A DNA stretch of 64,000 nt, taken from Conoideocrella luteorostrata. Taxonomy: Eukaryota > Ascomycota > Sordariomycetes > Hypocreales > Clavicipitaceae. The notes under the pieces are model-generated. The model searched no databases. It was not told the DNA's origin and saw only the letters and a list, made by a program, of their open reading frames with translations. The DNA lies in NCBI GenBank assembly GCA_032433595.1, contig JASWJB010000119.1, forward strand, positions 53,538 through 117,537, written 5' to 3'. This document shows, in pieces, positions 20,885 to 34,720 of the stretch. Each line of letters begins with the position of its first letter. Within the stretch, counting starts at the first letter, position 1. The translations under genes were made by a program, and so were the position numbers.

Positions 20885-23800
20885 GAAGATTTCAGGGTCC
20901 CACAGCGTGCAAGGTATGTTTGTACATCCTGGCGTGTATCTAACACGGGCCGTCATCGCTGGTGTCGATTCTACTTTCTTCCAATTTTTCCACACCTTGA
21001 GCTATAATCTGTGATTTACTCGATACCTATGTGCGCTTTCTTTCCGTCTTATTGATGCCATGTCCCGGCAGATTTTCCGCATTATTGTTATCACAGGTCT
21101 TAACGGCTCCATTACACACAAAAATTAAACATCGGAGGGGCTTAAGCAATGCTTATTGTTGTGTAATTGCAGTGTCGATGCTACCCCAGCCACCTTAAAT
21201 AAATTGGCACGTTGACCACAGGGCATCCTTCCAAACTGAGGTCTTGAGGAAGCTAGGTTGATGCGAATGCTTCCGTCATCCGGCCGATTCCATACAGTGT
21301 GGATGGTTTGCATCCTTGAACTCGGATCCGAATTCCACAGTACGACAGCGATTACCACCTGCACTATTATGCTGCCACCAAATATCGTTGAAGTCACAAG
21401 AGCAAGGGGGGCCATGTCGTGGCGAAGACTGGGGGGGACGTAGCACGGCTGGGGTGAGCTACAAATACTCCGATTAGCTTTTCCCCATTCGTCATATTTC
21501 ACCTACACGAGTTACTCTTTGGCTCTTCATTTAGTGGTTTACCGCGGATCTTGCAAATGGTTAACAGCTCATACAGTTCAGGTTTTTCGTGGGATTTACG
21601 GTGATCACAGGAAGCTGCGCCAATAGTAAGTGCTCGATCCAGTTCAACGCACTAGTTAACCCCCACCAGGATTGACAATACTTCAAACGTTAACCAAAGC
21701 ACACAAGGTCGAGGCGCTCTAAATCCGAGTGCATCTTGTCGCATCTCCGATCTGGACAAGTGACTAAGAATATCTACCGTTCGAGGCACATACTTTTGTA
21801 ATCCTTCAGTCTTGTCGTGAAGCTGCATAGAAAATTAGTACAATCAAGCTAGCCCACGTCTCATGTTGAAGTATGTGTCGCACATCAAATACACGTAACA
21901 CTGGTAGGAAAATATCTAGGGTAAGTGTCGGTGAGCTCACTTTACAGAATTCCCTCGATCCAATGGCTGCATAGCCCGAATAGTGTTGTGGTCGTCTTCG
22001 GCTTGGCGCTAATTATGAATGAAAATTTGCTTTTATTGAAGTCCTAGTATATCTATCATGATCAAGCTACATCAATCAATTGCTGTAGTTATTGGTTCTT
22101 CGGCGAATTAGAATTGACGGGGAAATTTTTGTGCAAAACGATCAAGTCAAGGTGTCTTCTGTCACAAGACTAATGCACATCGCCTGATTAATGATGGATG
22201 AGGATCAGCATCACCCAAACAAATACTGCAAGGTCGCCGCCCTACTGAGAGACCTTACATGTCTGTCGCCATGGAATGCGTCGGAGTCTTTGCGACGTCA
22301 TTTTCGGCTATCAAAACCTTTAAATGCACCTTGATTCTATGTTTGCATGCGGCAATTGCAAATGTGGCAGAAGGGACGTGTCATGTATGCCACTTCGAGG
22401 TCGCCGACGTGCCGCAGTCAGCAATATTACGACGTTGCCCCATAGTCCAGAGCGAGAATTGCAGATTAATGGCTCGTCAAAGTCCTATCTTTTTGCTCAG
22501 GCATAGCATATTATCAAGGGTGGTATCACGGTAATTGTGCATCCTTGTGGGTCAATATGGCCTCATGTAAGCCGGCAGTGCAGAGATACGAGATATCGCG
22601 CAATGCTATTACGACCGCTGTTTCCGTCAAGCGGAAAACACCCGCGGCAACAAAGCCTCCAAACACTTCAAATCTTTGAGTCAAGAGAAACAGAACGCGT
22701 CTCTGCGTTTCATTACCTCAGTAAGGAGGTGGCAACGTTGTTCGCATGGGATGAAACAGGATGATGAGTGGGTGAGCGAACTCAGCGGCTTGGTTATCTA
22801 TATTAATTGTACTATATCAAGCCTACATCTAGAGTCTCCTATTAGTACGATCAGCTTAAAATATGCTATGATAATCAATAAGGAGCGAGGATAAAGGACG
22901 GAAGGAAGATTGGAAGATAGCTATGTCTAGAAGCGGCGAAAGAATTATCGTACAGGGTAGCTCGCAGTTCGAAATTCTTAAGTTCATGACATTCCTCATG
23001 CACCACTTATTAAAAGACGAGTCGAAGGGCACGGAGTAAGAATATTGTTCTTCTAATAAACAAATATATAAACTGAAGGACTCTGTTGTGATAAATATCC
23101 GATGATTGGACAAGGACGATTTCAAAACTTCAATTCCCATCAGAGAGTAAAACATCTCCGAAGCATCTAATGTTGACCTCACGTGGAACAGTTGTCGATT
23201 AATAGTACGTTCATGTTATTAACTAATGATTAGAACATTAGACCATACTTCTGACAGAAAAATAGTGATCAATTCGTGAAATGAAATTGGTCAGACTTCC
23301 ATGTGGAGGCGCAGCCTACCCTGTGCTGAAAAATACAAGTCCTGCGCTTATCTTTGCTTAAGCACGAAAAGAGGGGAAATTTTCAGATGAAATAGCGGCC
23401 AAGCCGTTATTTTGAAGCCAAAATTAGCAGTGCTCAATGAGAATTAAGTAAACTAATTACCATGAGCTGTGACAATCACCCTCTCACCCACGACAATCCA
23501 CAACATATTCTCGAATCGCTCGAATCGTTCATGTGTGCAAAGCACAAGCAGGCATCTCTGGTGTTTACGGATTCCAGCACAGAGACATCCTTTTTTGTGT
23601 CTAAATGGCTAAGTATATTTCTCAAAGTTATTGCAAGATTCAATGCATCCTCGTTTCTGAGTGAGAATAGTACAGAGCAGTGTTCCGTGCTTTGCTGATC
23701 AGGACGTGTATTTGGCCTGGTAATCATTGTGAAGTTGATAGACTTAGATTATTGCCGGCACATTGATTGACTATCCCTAGGGCTGGTCGCTATATGGCCT

Positions 23801-26800
23801 GAGTTTGCCACCCACAACTAAGATTGAGAGTTGGTTGCGAACATAGCTATTGGGATTCGTCACTCAGAACGGATCATCACATTACTGCGGCGGTCCACCA
23901 GTGGTCCTGTTATTGCTGTTTTATTCCTAGTTGACTTTTTTGTAACACGAGCATGTAATCACATATACAGAACTAGGTTTCTCGGTCAACAATAGCTTCC
24001 AAAACAGAGGTGACCAATGGTCAGCGTCACCATGTAGCCGCAACCAACGACGCCCCCGTCTCTTACCTGGAAATTACGTACGTAGGCATGAATTCTCCGC
24101 CATGATGAGTATATGACCTAGGAATTCCCCACGGAATCAATCTCTCCCTGTTCCGCACACCAGGACCCTTGGCTGTATGTCCTAGATCGTCTGTCATTGG
24201 CTGCTGACCCCAATGAGCCTGGTTTTAAGCCATACGGAGCCGCTGTAATCCGCTTTCCCCTCAATTTCGGGTATATTTTGAGAAATACTACGTACTATTG
24301 CTTGGTACCAGTCTGGGGAACTAATGCAGAGAGATCAAGTTGTTACTTAAACTCGCCTAACGCCTAAAGCGTCGCATATGGCACACTTTATTGCCACTTT
24401 AGGGGTGGGTAGTTATTACATGATAGAATTAACCGTTCACTCCGTCATACAGTACCGGATTGCGGGTTTACGGGTGACAACTAGGTCTTAAAACCGCAGG
24501 CCATGCAGAAGTGAATGGACCAGCCGCTCGAAGTGGTTACACACGATTCCTGCGCATTCGAATATATTAGCGTGTCGGCTTCTCGTGTCCGACCCATCTC
24601 GCTCGTGCTGGGTAAGGTGTGTCATGTCAAACCGCGGCGCAACTCTGTCGAAGCACCTAATTAGGCAAATCTAATGAGAATCTTCTATAGAGAAAATCCT
24701 TGCTACAAGAAGCAATTTAAAATTCTTTGATATGATCCAATATTTAATTACTTGTACGTCGTGCTCTGGGCAAAGCCAAGTCTGTCTGTCTACTGTTTTG
24801 CAATGATAGGGTCAGAAGCACAGCTCGCGACTAGACAAAACCTCGGTCAAGGTGATAGCAATATTACCGCGTACAATTATACACGAAATGAGAATTTCCC
24901 CAAATGTCCACTTGACGTGCCGCGGCTTCCACGATACGTGTGTAGTGTATGAAAGTCTGGTACAAAGTGGAACGGTGAAGCCGATGTGAAGCGACGTTGC
25001 GCGGAACTACAGACTAAAAATACGGGCCTAGGTGGAACTTCCTTCCCCCTGGCTCCCGCCTGCGGGTCACGACAGCATCAGCTTTCGGCCAACTAATCCT
25101 CCTTGGGCCGATGTCCGTCCCAATCATCCGAGTCAACATTTCGAATGCAACCCGTATCATCCGAGTGTCACGTGGCGCTCAGCGACCCAGAGCGCCCGGT
25201 CCATTTTGTGTGCCAAAAAGGCCAGCAGGATGGGCAGGGGCTGGCAGCAGTGTAACATTAAAAATCGCCCGCTAGACGTGCTTAAGGCTTTGACGACATG
25301 GCGCTAGGTCGGCGACCCTGCGGACCTTTTGAAGATCGTCTACTTCGAACAACCATTACGTGGGTCACGTTTGGACATTTTGACTGCTGATGAAACTATC
25401 TAAAGCGGACATTTGCATCCATTGACGCAGGTCCAAGCCATATAGACAATAACTAGAGCAAAGCTCTTTTCGGTGTTAATACGACGTGTGATAAGTCGTG
25501 AACTTGACTCATCTTTACCGCCCCTTGGCGAAGAGGCGGAAGCTCGCAGCCGCCAACTTCCGATCGACTGCGGCAGGCATGGAACCTCCTGCCTTTCTTG
25601 GTGCTGGATCGAGCGGACGCGGAATTTTGCGATAATGGAAATAAGCCATCGGGGAAAATGAGCCCCAATAAAAATCTTTCATCGGTGGCTTGCGCCACTT
25701 TACGCCGAAAAAGCTGCAGGCCATCAGTAGCCCACTAAAGCTGGCGGCGGTGGTGGTTGGCGTTCAGGAGATCCAAGAGCAGCAGCTTGTTCCTGGTTCA
25801 AGTGTCAGTGTCTGTGTAACGATGTGTCATAGATCAGAGGTACATTTGTTGCCGCGAATTGCGCGCGACTGATGACGACGGCTCAATGTGCAGCATTGGA
25901 GCACCACCATAGTCCCAAAAGTATAGAAACTGTTCATCGGCACCAGTACCCAGACTCTGTCGCCAGCTGTCAACCCCAGCCGTTTGACAAATGGTGTGAA
26001 AGCAGTATTTCACCGATCCGAAAGTAGCCAGAGCCGAGCCGCTTCATGGGACCGACTGAGACTGTTCATGCTGAGATGGTGGGATTGTGGTGCATTCTCA
26101 CCCGCCCTCGAAAAAACCGCTGGCTCGGCGCATTTGACGCTGAAGATAATGAGGAATGCCCTGCAATGAGATGTAAAATAGCCAATGTCTGCTGGCGTTG
26201 TTTTCCGGCTTCTGGAAACTGGGGTGGCTCTCTTCCCTTCCACGCCGTCAATTAGCCCCGCGATTGGCAGGGATATTGGAGACATGAACGAGGCCAGTCA
26301 GCGTCCGTGGCTTGATGCTACGCATTGGGTAGCAGTTGGACAGGGTTTAATGCAAGCTCCAAAAGGTCCTCTCTCAGCTGACATCTTGGTTCCGTACAAA
26401 GGGTGTGATTGAAATGACTGCTGGCTAATGTGTGATATGAAGAATGACAAGTCAACCAATGGCTATTACAAAACAATGCCGGGGTATTCGAATTGTATTT
26501 TGCTGGTCGCTAGTACTGGCCATTCTGCATGGCTCCCCGCAGTTTCTTTCCTCTGGTACTTTGTGAGAAAGTTTCATGCCGTGATTCACATTTTGACTAG
26601 GTGAACGAGATACGCCGCTTCGTTATCAGTTGCCCCATTCTATTGCGGAATTGCATTTCACTATCAGTTGACGTCGTTCGCTTTGGTGGCGAGTTGGCGT
26701 CGGTGGTGGCCACATGTTCTGACAAAACTAAGATAAAGGTGGTCGGCCGGCCAGAATACCTGCCGCGGGCATCAGAGCCTACAGGCTGAGGAAAACTTTT

Positions 26801-27870
26801 TCTTCTTGAGAATAAAAAGGAGACATTATTTCGCCATCGAGAATGTCGCGGTGGGATAGTCACTGAACAAGCCTCCATGAAATTTCCTATTCATCATGCC
26901 GGTTATCGTCACCTTTGATTAAGTTCTTCGCAGGCCTTGGCATCGCCCAGACATCGCCCAGACGGCAGACGGCGGGCGGCAAGGTTGGTCTGTCCTGTCT
27001 TCGTGTCCACAGGCAATGGTGGTGACGGTCGGAGTACTAGCTAGGACAATAGACGCTTGGCAAAGGTCCCTCTTTCCCTCTCCGACTCTTGTTAACGCAG
27101 AGTGTGGCATCGTTTTGTCACTGGTTCCTTAACGCCACCAGAGGGTTCTTCATGCACAATCTGACTGGGCGCTGCCACAGATCCCAGTCGGTGGACCAGT
27201 GGGCATGCAGCTACCCGGCGACTCCTCGCCTCTAACTTCACCCTCGCGTGGCGGCAGACCCACTGCCGGCTGGCAAGTTTTTTGGTCGAGGTATCTTGTC
27301 CGCTTTCTTGGTGGATGCGATCTGAAAACGGGCGGAATGTCTCATTCGGCCCTGTTTGCGCTGAATGTTTGGCCTGGATATGGTGATGTACATACCGATA
27401 CCGAATTTACTCCACGCGAACCTAGCTCCACTGATAGGCTTGGTGGCATTGTTGGTTAGTAAAGGTTTGTAAGTTCGGAGTATCAACAAAACGAAAACCC
27501 CGGACACTCGCCATCCATCCACGAGCAAACGGGGTTTCAACTGCTGACTGCTTGCCTAATAGCAATTGTCTGTACAGTAGCTCCTTCTTGCTGGGTGTTA
27601 ACGTTCCCAAATAGACTTGCTCGCGCTTGTCTTGTTCTGGTCAACTGGTTGCATTGCATGTGCCCCATCCTGATCGGACCTGCCCACCCCCCTCCTCCAA
27701 GCTCCCCGGACGCATCTTTCCACATTGTCGGGCTGGGATTCTTTAAATATCCTCCTTCTTGCTCCCAATTCCGCACCATCCTTTCCATTTCCCAGCGTTG
27801 CTTTCTTCCTTACACGGGCGTCAGACGATACATAGGAAACGGGTGCTGTCCTACCCAAACAATAGCTACC

Positions 27871-29835
27871 ATGGCGCAGAACCACGAGGATGCCGCTGCC
27901 GAGTAAGTTTCCTCTATTGTTATTGCACATACTAGCTGCATTACAAGCTTCTTTCGTAACTTTTCTGTCTTAATCTTCTGCTGGGCTTGACCATGCACAA
28001 ACGTAACTTTTAACACGAAATATCTATCCACTAACTCAATTTTGTTGTTGCTGCGTAGGCTTCACTCGGAGCTCAACCACCGTGTTCCCAATACGGGCAC
28101 TGACCTTGCCGGCGGCTACATTGAGAAAGCCTCCCTTGATGAGAAACGTGATATCGCCGTTGGCGATAGCGAGACTGGCCCTACTCCCGATGGTGAAGAG
28201 CCTAACGAGCACGAAAAGAGTGTCCTGCGCCGCGTTGGCGAGAATCTTCCAGCCTCCGCCTTCTTGATCGCCATTGTTGAATTGACCGAGCGTTTCACTT
28301 ACTACGGTGCACAAGGCTTGTTCCAGAACTATATCAGCTATCACCCCGATGGTCGTGATGGCCCCAAAGGTATAGGTCTTGGAAGCCAGGCCGCCACTGG
28401 TTTGAACTTATTTTTTCAATGGTTTTGCTACGTCACTCCTATTCTCGGCGCCATTATTTCCGACCAGTACCTCGGCAAGTACAAGACTATCTTGATTTTC
28501 TGCGGCGTCTACTGGGTTGGCCTTCTTATTCTCTGGACCAGCTCTCTCCCTGTTTCTATTGAGAACGGCGCTGGCCTCGGTGGATACGTTACTGCTCTGG
28601 TTGTCATTGGTTTCGGCACCGGTGGTATCAAGTCCAACATTGCTCCTCTAATTGCCGACCAGTACCAGCGACGTACCATGGCTATCAGAACCGAAGCGAG
28701 CGGCGAACGTGTCATCATTGATCCCGCCATCACGTATCAGCGCATCTACATGGTGTTTTACTGGTGCATTAACGTTGGAGCACTTTCTCTCATGGCCACT
28801 CCTTTCATGGAGCTACACAAGGGATTTTGGTCCGCTTTCCTCATGTGCTTTTGCATGTTCAACCTCGGTATCGGCATCCTCATTCTCCGACGTAAGTCGT
28901 ACGTTATCCGGCCACCTCAAGGCCAGATTATCACCGATGCGTTCAAGGCTATTGGTATGATGATTTCCACGCGCACCTTGAACGGTGCCAAGCCTTCATG
29001 GCGTGCCCAGAACGGCAAGTCCGCCAATCTTGCTTGGGATGACCACTTTGTTGATGAGCTGAAACGTGCTCTCATGGCCTGCAAGGTCTTCGTTTTCTAT
29101 CCCGTCTTCTGGGTTTGCTACGGACAGTTCTCCAGCAATTTCGTTACTCAAGCTGGTCAAATGAAAGTCGGGGGTATGCCCAACGATTTCATGCAGAATT
29201 TTGATCCTCTTTCCATTCTAATCTTTACCCCCATCCTGGAGAAGATTGTCTATCCCTTTCTGCGCAAGCGCGGTGTCGAGCTGCGTCCCATTGCTCGGAT
29301 TACGATTGGCTTTATCTTCGCCTCCCTCTGCTTAGCTTACGCCGCCATCGTTCAGCATCTCATTTACAGTGCCGGTCCATGCTATGATGACCCTCGTGGC
29401 TGTGCCGCTGGTACTCACCCTGATAAATCAACGGATCCGAATAACGTTCATGTCGCCATCCAAACCCCAGCTTACGTCTTGATCGGCATCTCCGAGATTT
29501 TCATCTCTGTCACCGGTCTCGAATATGCCTACACCAAAGCTCCACCTAGCATGAAGTCTTTCGTCCAAAGTATCTATCTGTTCACCAACGCCTTTGGTTC
29601 CGCTATTTCCGAAGGTCTTGTACCAGTAGCCAAGAACCCCAAGTTCGTGTGGATGTACACTGGCGTCTCTGTTACAGCTTTCATCACTGCGGTTGTCTTT
29701 TGGTTTCTTTTCCGACACTACGATTCTCAAGAAGAAGCGATGTATGCTCTTGATCGCGACGTACCAGTTCTTTCTCTCCCAAACGAAGAGGGCAAGCAGA
29801 AGTTGGAGAAGGACAGGGAGTTGACGGTGAGCTAA
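27871..29835 (+). CDS. POT/PTR2-family proton-coupled oligopeptide transporter (602 aa)
   Basis: A plasma-membrane symporter for di- and tripeptides. A tiny first exon (27871-27902, ATG in ACCATGG context) is joined over a 156 bp intron (GTAAGT...TGCGTAG) to exon 2, 28059-29835. Both PTR2 family signatures are visible: 'ERFTYYGAQGLFQNYI' in the first helix and 'IGFGTGGIKSNIAPLIADQ' later. 'IYMVFYWCINVGALS' and 'LEYAYTKAPPSMKSFVQSI' also match the family. About 12 hydrophobic segments lie between a charged N-terminal tail and a hydrophilic C-terminus. Length is normal for fungal PTR2. The long GC-rich upstream region probably holds its promoter. The symbol PTR2 names the family; several paralogues usually exist per genome. 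Confidence 0.93.
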
Positions 29836-31332
29836 ACTGATGTATGAACGAGTCATATAAAATGTATAAATATATTAAGTCCCCATGAATCTATCTATGT
29901 TCTATGGGCCATGAAAACAATTCTTGTCAAGACGACTTGACTCAGCTGCTGTAAAAATTAAAATCTGAACGGTCATGAGCGAAAAATGAAGTTCTAAAAC
30001 GTCGCAGAACAGTTTAATACCCTCTATCTGAGCCTAAAACCATACACTGGGTCGTTTGGAAAGGACTTAGTCTTTGAAAACTTGTGTCATCAACAAATGC
30101 AAGCTCGAAAATGGCAATAGTAAAGACTCCGAATGGTGCGAATTGTGGTACAGTACCGAAACTGCTATGACCTAAACATGCGAATTGTGTGGTCTCTGCA
30201 TCTAAATGGGTTATGCGTTTGCTCTTAAGACATATTCCACAAGACTGACAACTTGTAGTGGATGATAGTATCAAAGTCCTCACCCCATCCAACTAGTCAA
30301 TTGATGCGCAACAAGTAACATGAATAGTTAAGATATCGACCCCAAATGAGCTATATCGTGGCATGCTAGCATTCAGCCAGGTAAATCCACCTTAGCGGTT
30401 ATTGGTGCGGTAAAGGATCTAGCGGATCAGTGACGCAGTGGGCTGTTACGAGACTTGCATAATAATTGGCGAAACGTTGAGTATGCGAGATGACGGATGA
30501 TGATGAATTACACCTAACGACAAAACATCCTGGCGAATAAGGTGTCCATATAATCTGACGTGCTCGGCCAAAGTAGCAGGATCTGCAAGATATGTGCCTG
30601 ACGAAAGTGGTCGACTGAGACTAAATTCAAGGAAAAGCAGTCATTTTCAGTTTCTCAAGGCTAGTTTAGGTGGTCAATGTAAGCTTTGGCGGCACCAACG
30701 GAAATCTGTGCGGCCCGTCTCCAAGGACGCTAGTGAGGCGAGCAGAACCTAATTATAGGAGACTGGTCATATCAGGGAGGACCTTTCAAACGATATCTAT
30801 GAACGTCACCAGTTGTGGTGCTGGGATGGTCGGTGACCAAAGATCAATCGATTGATATCCGCATCCCCATCAATTTGGCATCTGGTAGGTGCATGTCAAG
30901 TTCGTCAATCCATTGATAAAAGGGATGGGCGCCGTGATCTAAGTGTTCTCGCCTTTTGGACCAGCCGACCGATCTACGGGATACCGCACTAAGTAGAGCC
31001 AAATGCGCGAGCAAGTACTCAAAGTGGCCACTTTCTTCGAATCATATCCTGGACGTGAACACCTTGTCTGACGTCAAGTCGCTAAGCTCTTCCAACGCTC
31101 CCACTATGTCACGGCTAGCTTCACAGCCCGTCAGCATAGCTATATAGCTAGCCCGTTCTATATATAGGAATTGCCGCAAAGTAAGCATAAGTGCCACGCT
31201 TGCAGATTCTACCCTTCTCGCCACTATAGATAGATGACAATCTGCCCAATACATACGACATTTAAAGAAACCGCGATCCTCAGTGCTGGCCATCCATTGC
31301 AGCCATTCAACTCAGCCAACCCCCCACACATA
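29836..31332. other. intergenic, 1.5 kb
   Basis: No credible gene. It holds the 3' end of the transporter gene and the promoter of the hydrolase gene. Confidence 0.5.
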
Positions 31333-32159
31333 ATGCCCGTCAAGCCGACCATCCTCCTCATCCCAGGCGGATGGCACACCATCGCCGCTTACCAAGCCCT
31401 CATCGATAACTTTGAATCTCGCAACTACCCCGTTGTAGCACCGGCATTGCCCTCTGGGGCGGACAAAACCCCTGCCAACCCCGCGGAAGAAGACATCGCC
31501 CTTTTCTCAGCCACGGCACAATCCCTCGTCGACGATGGCGCCGAGGTCATTGCTGTTGCGCACTCCTACGGAGGAACAATTGCAGCAGAGGCCTTCAGCG
31601 GGAAGGGGCTTCGCCAGCGTAGGGAAGCAGGATTGCCGGGGGGCGTGCAGATGATTGTGTTCGTGGCGGCGTTTGTGCTGGAAGAGGGCAAGAATCTAGA
31701 GTCGAATGCTCCGATTGATATTGTTCCGTGGTGCGAATACAAGGTATGAGAGGGAGGGGAGAGGAGGGTCGCCAAGCGGTGCCATTGGTTTACTGCCAGT
31801 ACTGGAAAACTAATTGTTGCTAGGATGACCTGAAAATCATCGCGCCTGGAGTTGATGCTGGTCCAGTATTCTATCCTGACCTACCGAAGGATCAACAGCA
31901 GAAGTGGCTTTCTACACTCATCAAACACCCCAGACAATGCTCTTTCCATTGTCCCAGTAAGACGGCGTACTCTGAGATCGACGTCGCGTTTGTTTATTGC
32001 AAGCAGGATGTGGCGTTTCCGTATTTTGCACAACGCGCTATGGTGGAGGTGTTAAAAGCAAAGGGGGTGGAGTTTCAGGAAGTGACGCTTGATTCAGGAC
32101 ACTTCCCTATGTTGAGCATGCCGAATGTGCTTTCTGAGAGGATCTTGCAGCTCATTTGA
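31333..32159 (+). CDS. alpha/beta hydrolase, salicylate-esterase-like (248 aa)
   Basis: A soluble hydrolase of the AB_hydrolase_6 type (as in plant methylesterases and EstC-like proteins). Two exons, 31333-31743 and 31824-32159, with an 80 bp intron (GTATGA...TTGCTAG) ending at 'WCEYK|DDLKI'. It opens with 'ILLIPGGWHT' (oxyanion loop), the nucleophile elbow is 'AHSYGG' (Ser78), the likely acid is Asp199 in 'YCKQDVAFP', and His230 is in 'DSGHFPML'. No signal peptide. The substrate cannot be told. Convergent with the FAD synthetase gene; no clear functional link to neighbours. Confidence 0.85.
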
Positions 32160-32580
32160 TTCCAGCAGTCTCTTTGAAGGTAAGACCTTTTCAATCGTGT
32201 CTGAAGAAGCCATCGGCGAGGGAGGAGCTTTGTCGATGAGACGATTCTGAACCCAAGTCGAGGAGTGTTGTTGCACAGCAGGCGATAAAGTCAATTACAC
32301 AAAATGGAAATATATTGATAACTCCAACATGCTCTATGCTCTATGGTATTTTGACTATAAATTCTTTAAATAACTAACACAATTCCCTTACGATAAAATT
32401 CATCAACATCGACTTCCATAAGACGTCATTATAGCAGTGAGCTTGTGCTTCCTCCACTGTACTCTCCGCTTTCTGAGCTTTGTTCTTTATTCTTTGTGCT
32501 TTGGAGTTTCAATGCACTCCGCCACTCTTGCTGAAAAATTGCATTCATCCCTGAATAGGTGTCATCTGCCAGCAAGATGG
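32160..32580. other. convergent intergenic region
   Basis: 421 bp holding the 3' ends of the hydrolase and FAD synthetase genes. No gene seen. Confidence 0.6.
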
Positions 32581-33637
32581 TCACTTGTCGCGGCCTAATC
32601 GTTCCTCATCGTCTCGTACAAGTTCGTACGCCGGTCGAAATTTCGTCCCCTCTGCATCAAGGGCAAGAGCCGGGTTGGGTCGAGTATTCTTGACTCCGCC
32701 AAGAGACGAATAGCCCTGCTGGTAAAGGCTGCAGAATGGGACGTCGAGACGCAGGATGAACTGTATTCCATGCAAAGTCAGTTTTTTTTTTTATAGTTTT
32801 TTTTCGTTTGTTCAGCATTATTGCTCTTCATGGCAATCAGGATTACACTCACGGTCCAGATATCTGCATAGTGCCAGTCAAGGATAGGATTCACCCGCAT
32901 AAACTGTGGCCAGCCTTTGTCTGTTGGGGCAAAGCCAGTGAGGAACTCGCAGTACGGATCAGTGCGTCGTGTACCCATGAAGATGGCCTTTACCGATGAC
33001 CTGTCTGCCTGGTATGCCTCCAGGGCCTGTCGCATGGGCAGCGCATACCGAGCTAAGTTGAGATGGTATTCCTTTGTTGTTGACGTGACGAAATCTTCGA
33101 CTTCAGCGAACGGATCGGGCGGCGCAATGTAGAGTGCCTGGATGGTTGGTGGGGGGTTCTTCGAGATCGGTTTATCGGCATCTGCGCCATTGGTTGTGAT
33201 TGATGCGGAGTCATAAATGGCCGGTAAGCAGGCTAAAATGATGACAAGTAATACGAGACAGTCCTTGCCACCGTTATATGACAGAGACACTTCATCGGGC
33301 CTGGTGCGAGACGGCATTGTCAGCATTCCCGTGGTGTTATCTATCCCCGCCGAACACAGCACGCGGTATCGGCTCCAGAACGTAGCCCCAGTGCGCGGGA
33401 TCGAATTCGAATGCAAGGGCAGTGCGTTACTTACCCATAGCGGCGCAGTGCCTCCTCAACTATTTCGATTGAAGCGCGAGTTTGTTTTTGCGTGCTCTTC
33501 AAAGTCTTATCATCGTCGGCCGGCTGCTGCTCCAGAAAGGAAATCACTTTGTGACGCAGGGTATAGCAAATGTCGGGGAGAGGGCGAGCTATTGCCGAGG
33601 TTGCCGCTGGCGCCACCACATGCCCGTTTTGTGTCAT
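32581..33637 (-). CDS. FAD1: FAD synthetase (FMN adenylyltransferase), 276 aa
   Basis: Transfers AMP from ATP to FMN to make FAD, an essential cytosolic step in flavin cofactor supply. Three exons: 33435-33637, 32853-33300 and 32581-32760. Donors are GTAAGT and GTGAGT, acceptors CACCAG and TACAG; the joined frame reads through '[17 protein letters not shown]' and '[21 protein letters not shown]'. The PAPS-reductase-like fold is shown by the SYNGGKD loop, by '[13 protein letters not shown]' and by '[14 protein letters not shown]'. The C-terminal 'QQGYSSLGG' and '[17 protein letters not shown]' are typical of eukaryotic Fad1. Length fits. Two flavoenzyme-related genes in the window is not evidence of a link. 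Confidence 0.93.
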
Positions 33638-34720
33638 GAGGTGTGGTTATTCTGAGATGTTGGATGCTTGAGTATCAACGAGTATGGCATGAGGGAACGG
33701 CCACTTGTATACCTGGCTGTTGGATATGGCAAAGCTGGCAAGTAGGGAGTATTGTCCAAGGCCGCGGGCGAGGAAAGTCGTCGAAGGTTCGAAGTGGACG
33801 TCTGTAGGGACGGAACCGGAGGACTAACCCTCGGACGCTGGATGACAGGGCGTATGTGGGCCCTGTACTCACTGAAGCTTGCAAGACTTCCTCGCCCGGT
33901 GCCGCTGGCCGGTGCATGCATTCCCCCGCAACTGGCCTGGAGTGTCCTCCAGATATTGCCCCTCCCCGTCTATGGATCCTGCTCCTACTCCAGGCACCAG
34001 TGACTGGTAAGCAGTTTTGTCTGTGAATGTGATGATGGCGCGCCCCGTTCTCGGTGTTGCTGGACCTCGGGAGCCCTCTCTAGTTACCACCGGATGGCGC
34101 CAGTCGGTCTGTCGGTCGGTCCGGACGGCCACACATCCATATCTTTTGAGACGCGCTTGTCGCATGCACTCCGGATAGTTTGGTTCGCCTTGGCAAGGCT
34201 GTATGTGTGCTTAAATGTGCATAATTCTGCAGAATCTAGCTGAGCCATTGCGTTCGATATTACTGAGAGGTATTGGCTTTCAAGTGCTGGCCATAAGCGT
34301 TCACTAACACTCGCAACATGATTACGGGGTAACTAAGTAATGCTACTGCTGGGGTTCTGGAAGTAGCCCGACTCGACGGCCCACTCAACTAGTCAGTCGT
34401 ACGGTTGCCGTAACGGCGGTTCACTTCTGAATGGTCCCATGGATTTCTCCAAAATTAGATTTAACTGACATTTGTAGTTGAATATTCCGGATTCAGCTCA
34501 CCGACTCACACGGATAGCTACTCGGCATAATGAAAATAATGAAGTTCATATTATGCTTGTCGGGACTAGAGCGCTGCCCTCTACCGTCTCCGTCCGTGCA
34601 TGTAGTCAGCCTGACAAGAACCCTCTGGTTGAGATATGCTTTCAGATCAGGCCAACTAGTTATATCCGACAAACATTCAGTAGTTCAACCAAAGATAGCG
34701 CAGACCCGCTGTACAACTCT
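33638..34720. other. intergenic, 1.1 kb
   Basis: Promoter of the FAD synthetase gene and 3' end of the PSST-like gene. Two overlapping minus-strand frames just upstream of FAD1 look non-coding. Confidence 0.5.

Larger units (their letters stand above)
20495..27870. other. 7.4 kb gene desert
   Basis: No frame above ~130 codons with coding character on either strand. The left end is the promoter of the Zn2Cys6 gene and carries two GC-rich inverted repeats. The middle (about 22.8-24.5 kb) looks AT-rich, and the right end (25-27.8 kb) is more GC-rich and contains the peptide-transporter promoter. I recognise no transposon ends, tRNA or polyketide synthase remnant. Confidence 0.5.

Noticed and set aside
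20495..27870. Hidden polyketide synthase gene or relic
   Set aside because: No frame or fragment with ketosynthase, acyltransferase or ACP motifs was found on either strand; the gap is reported as empty instead.
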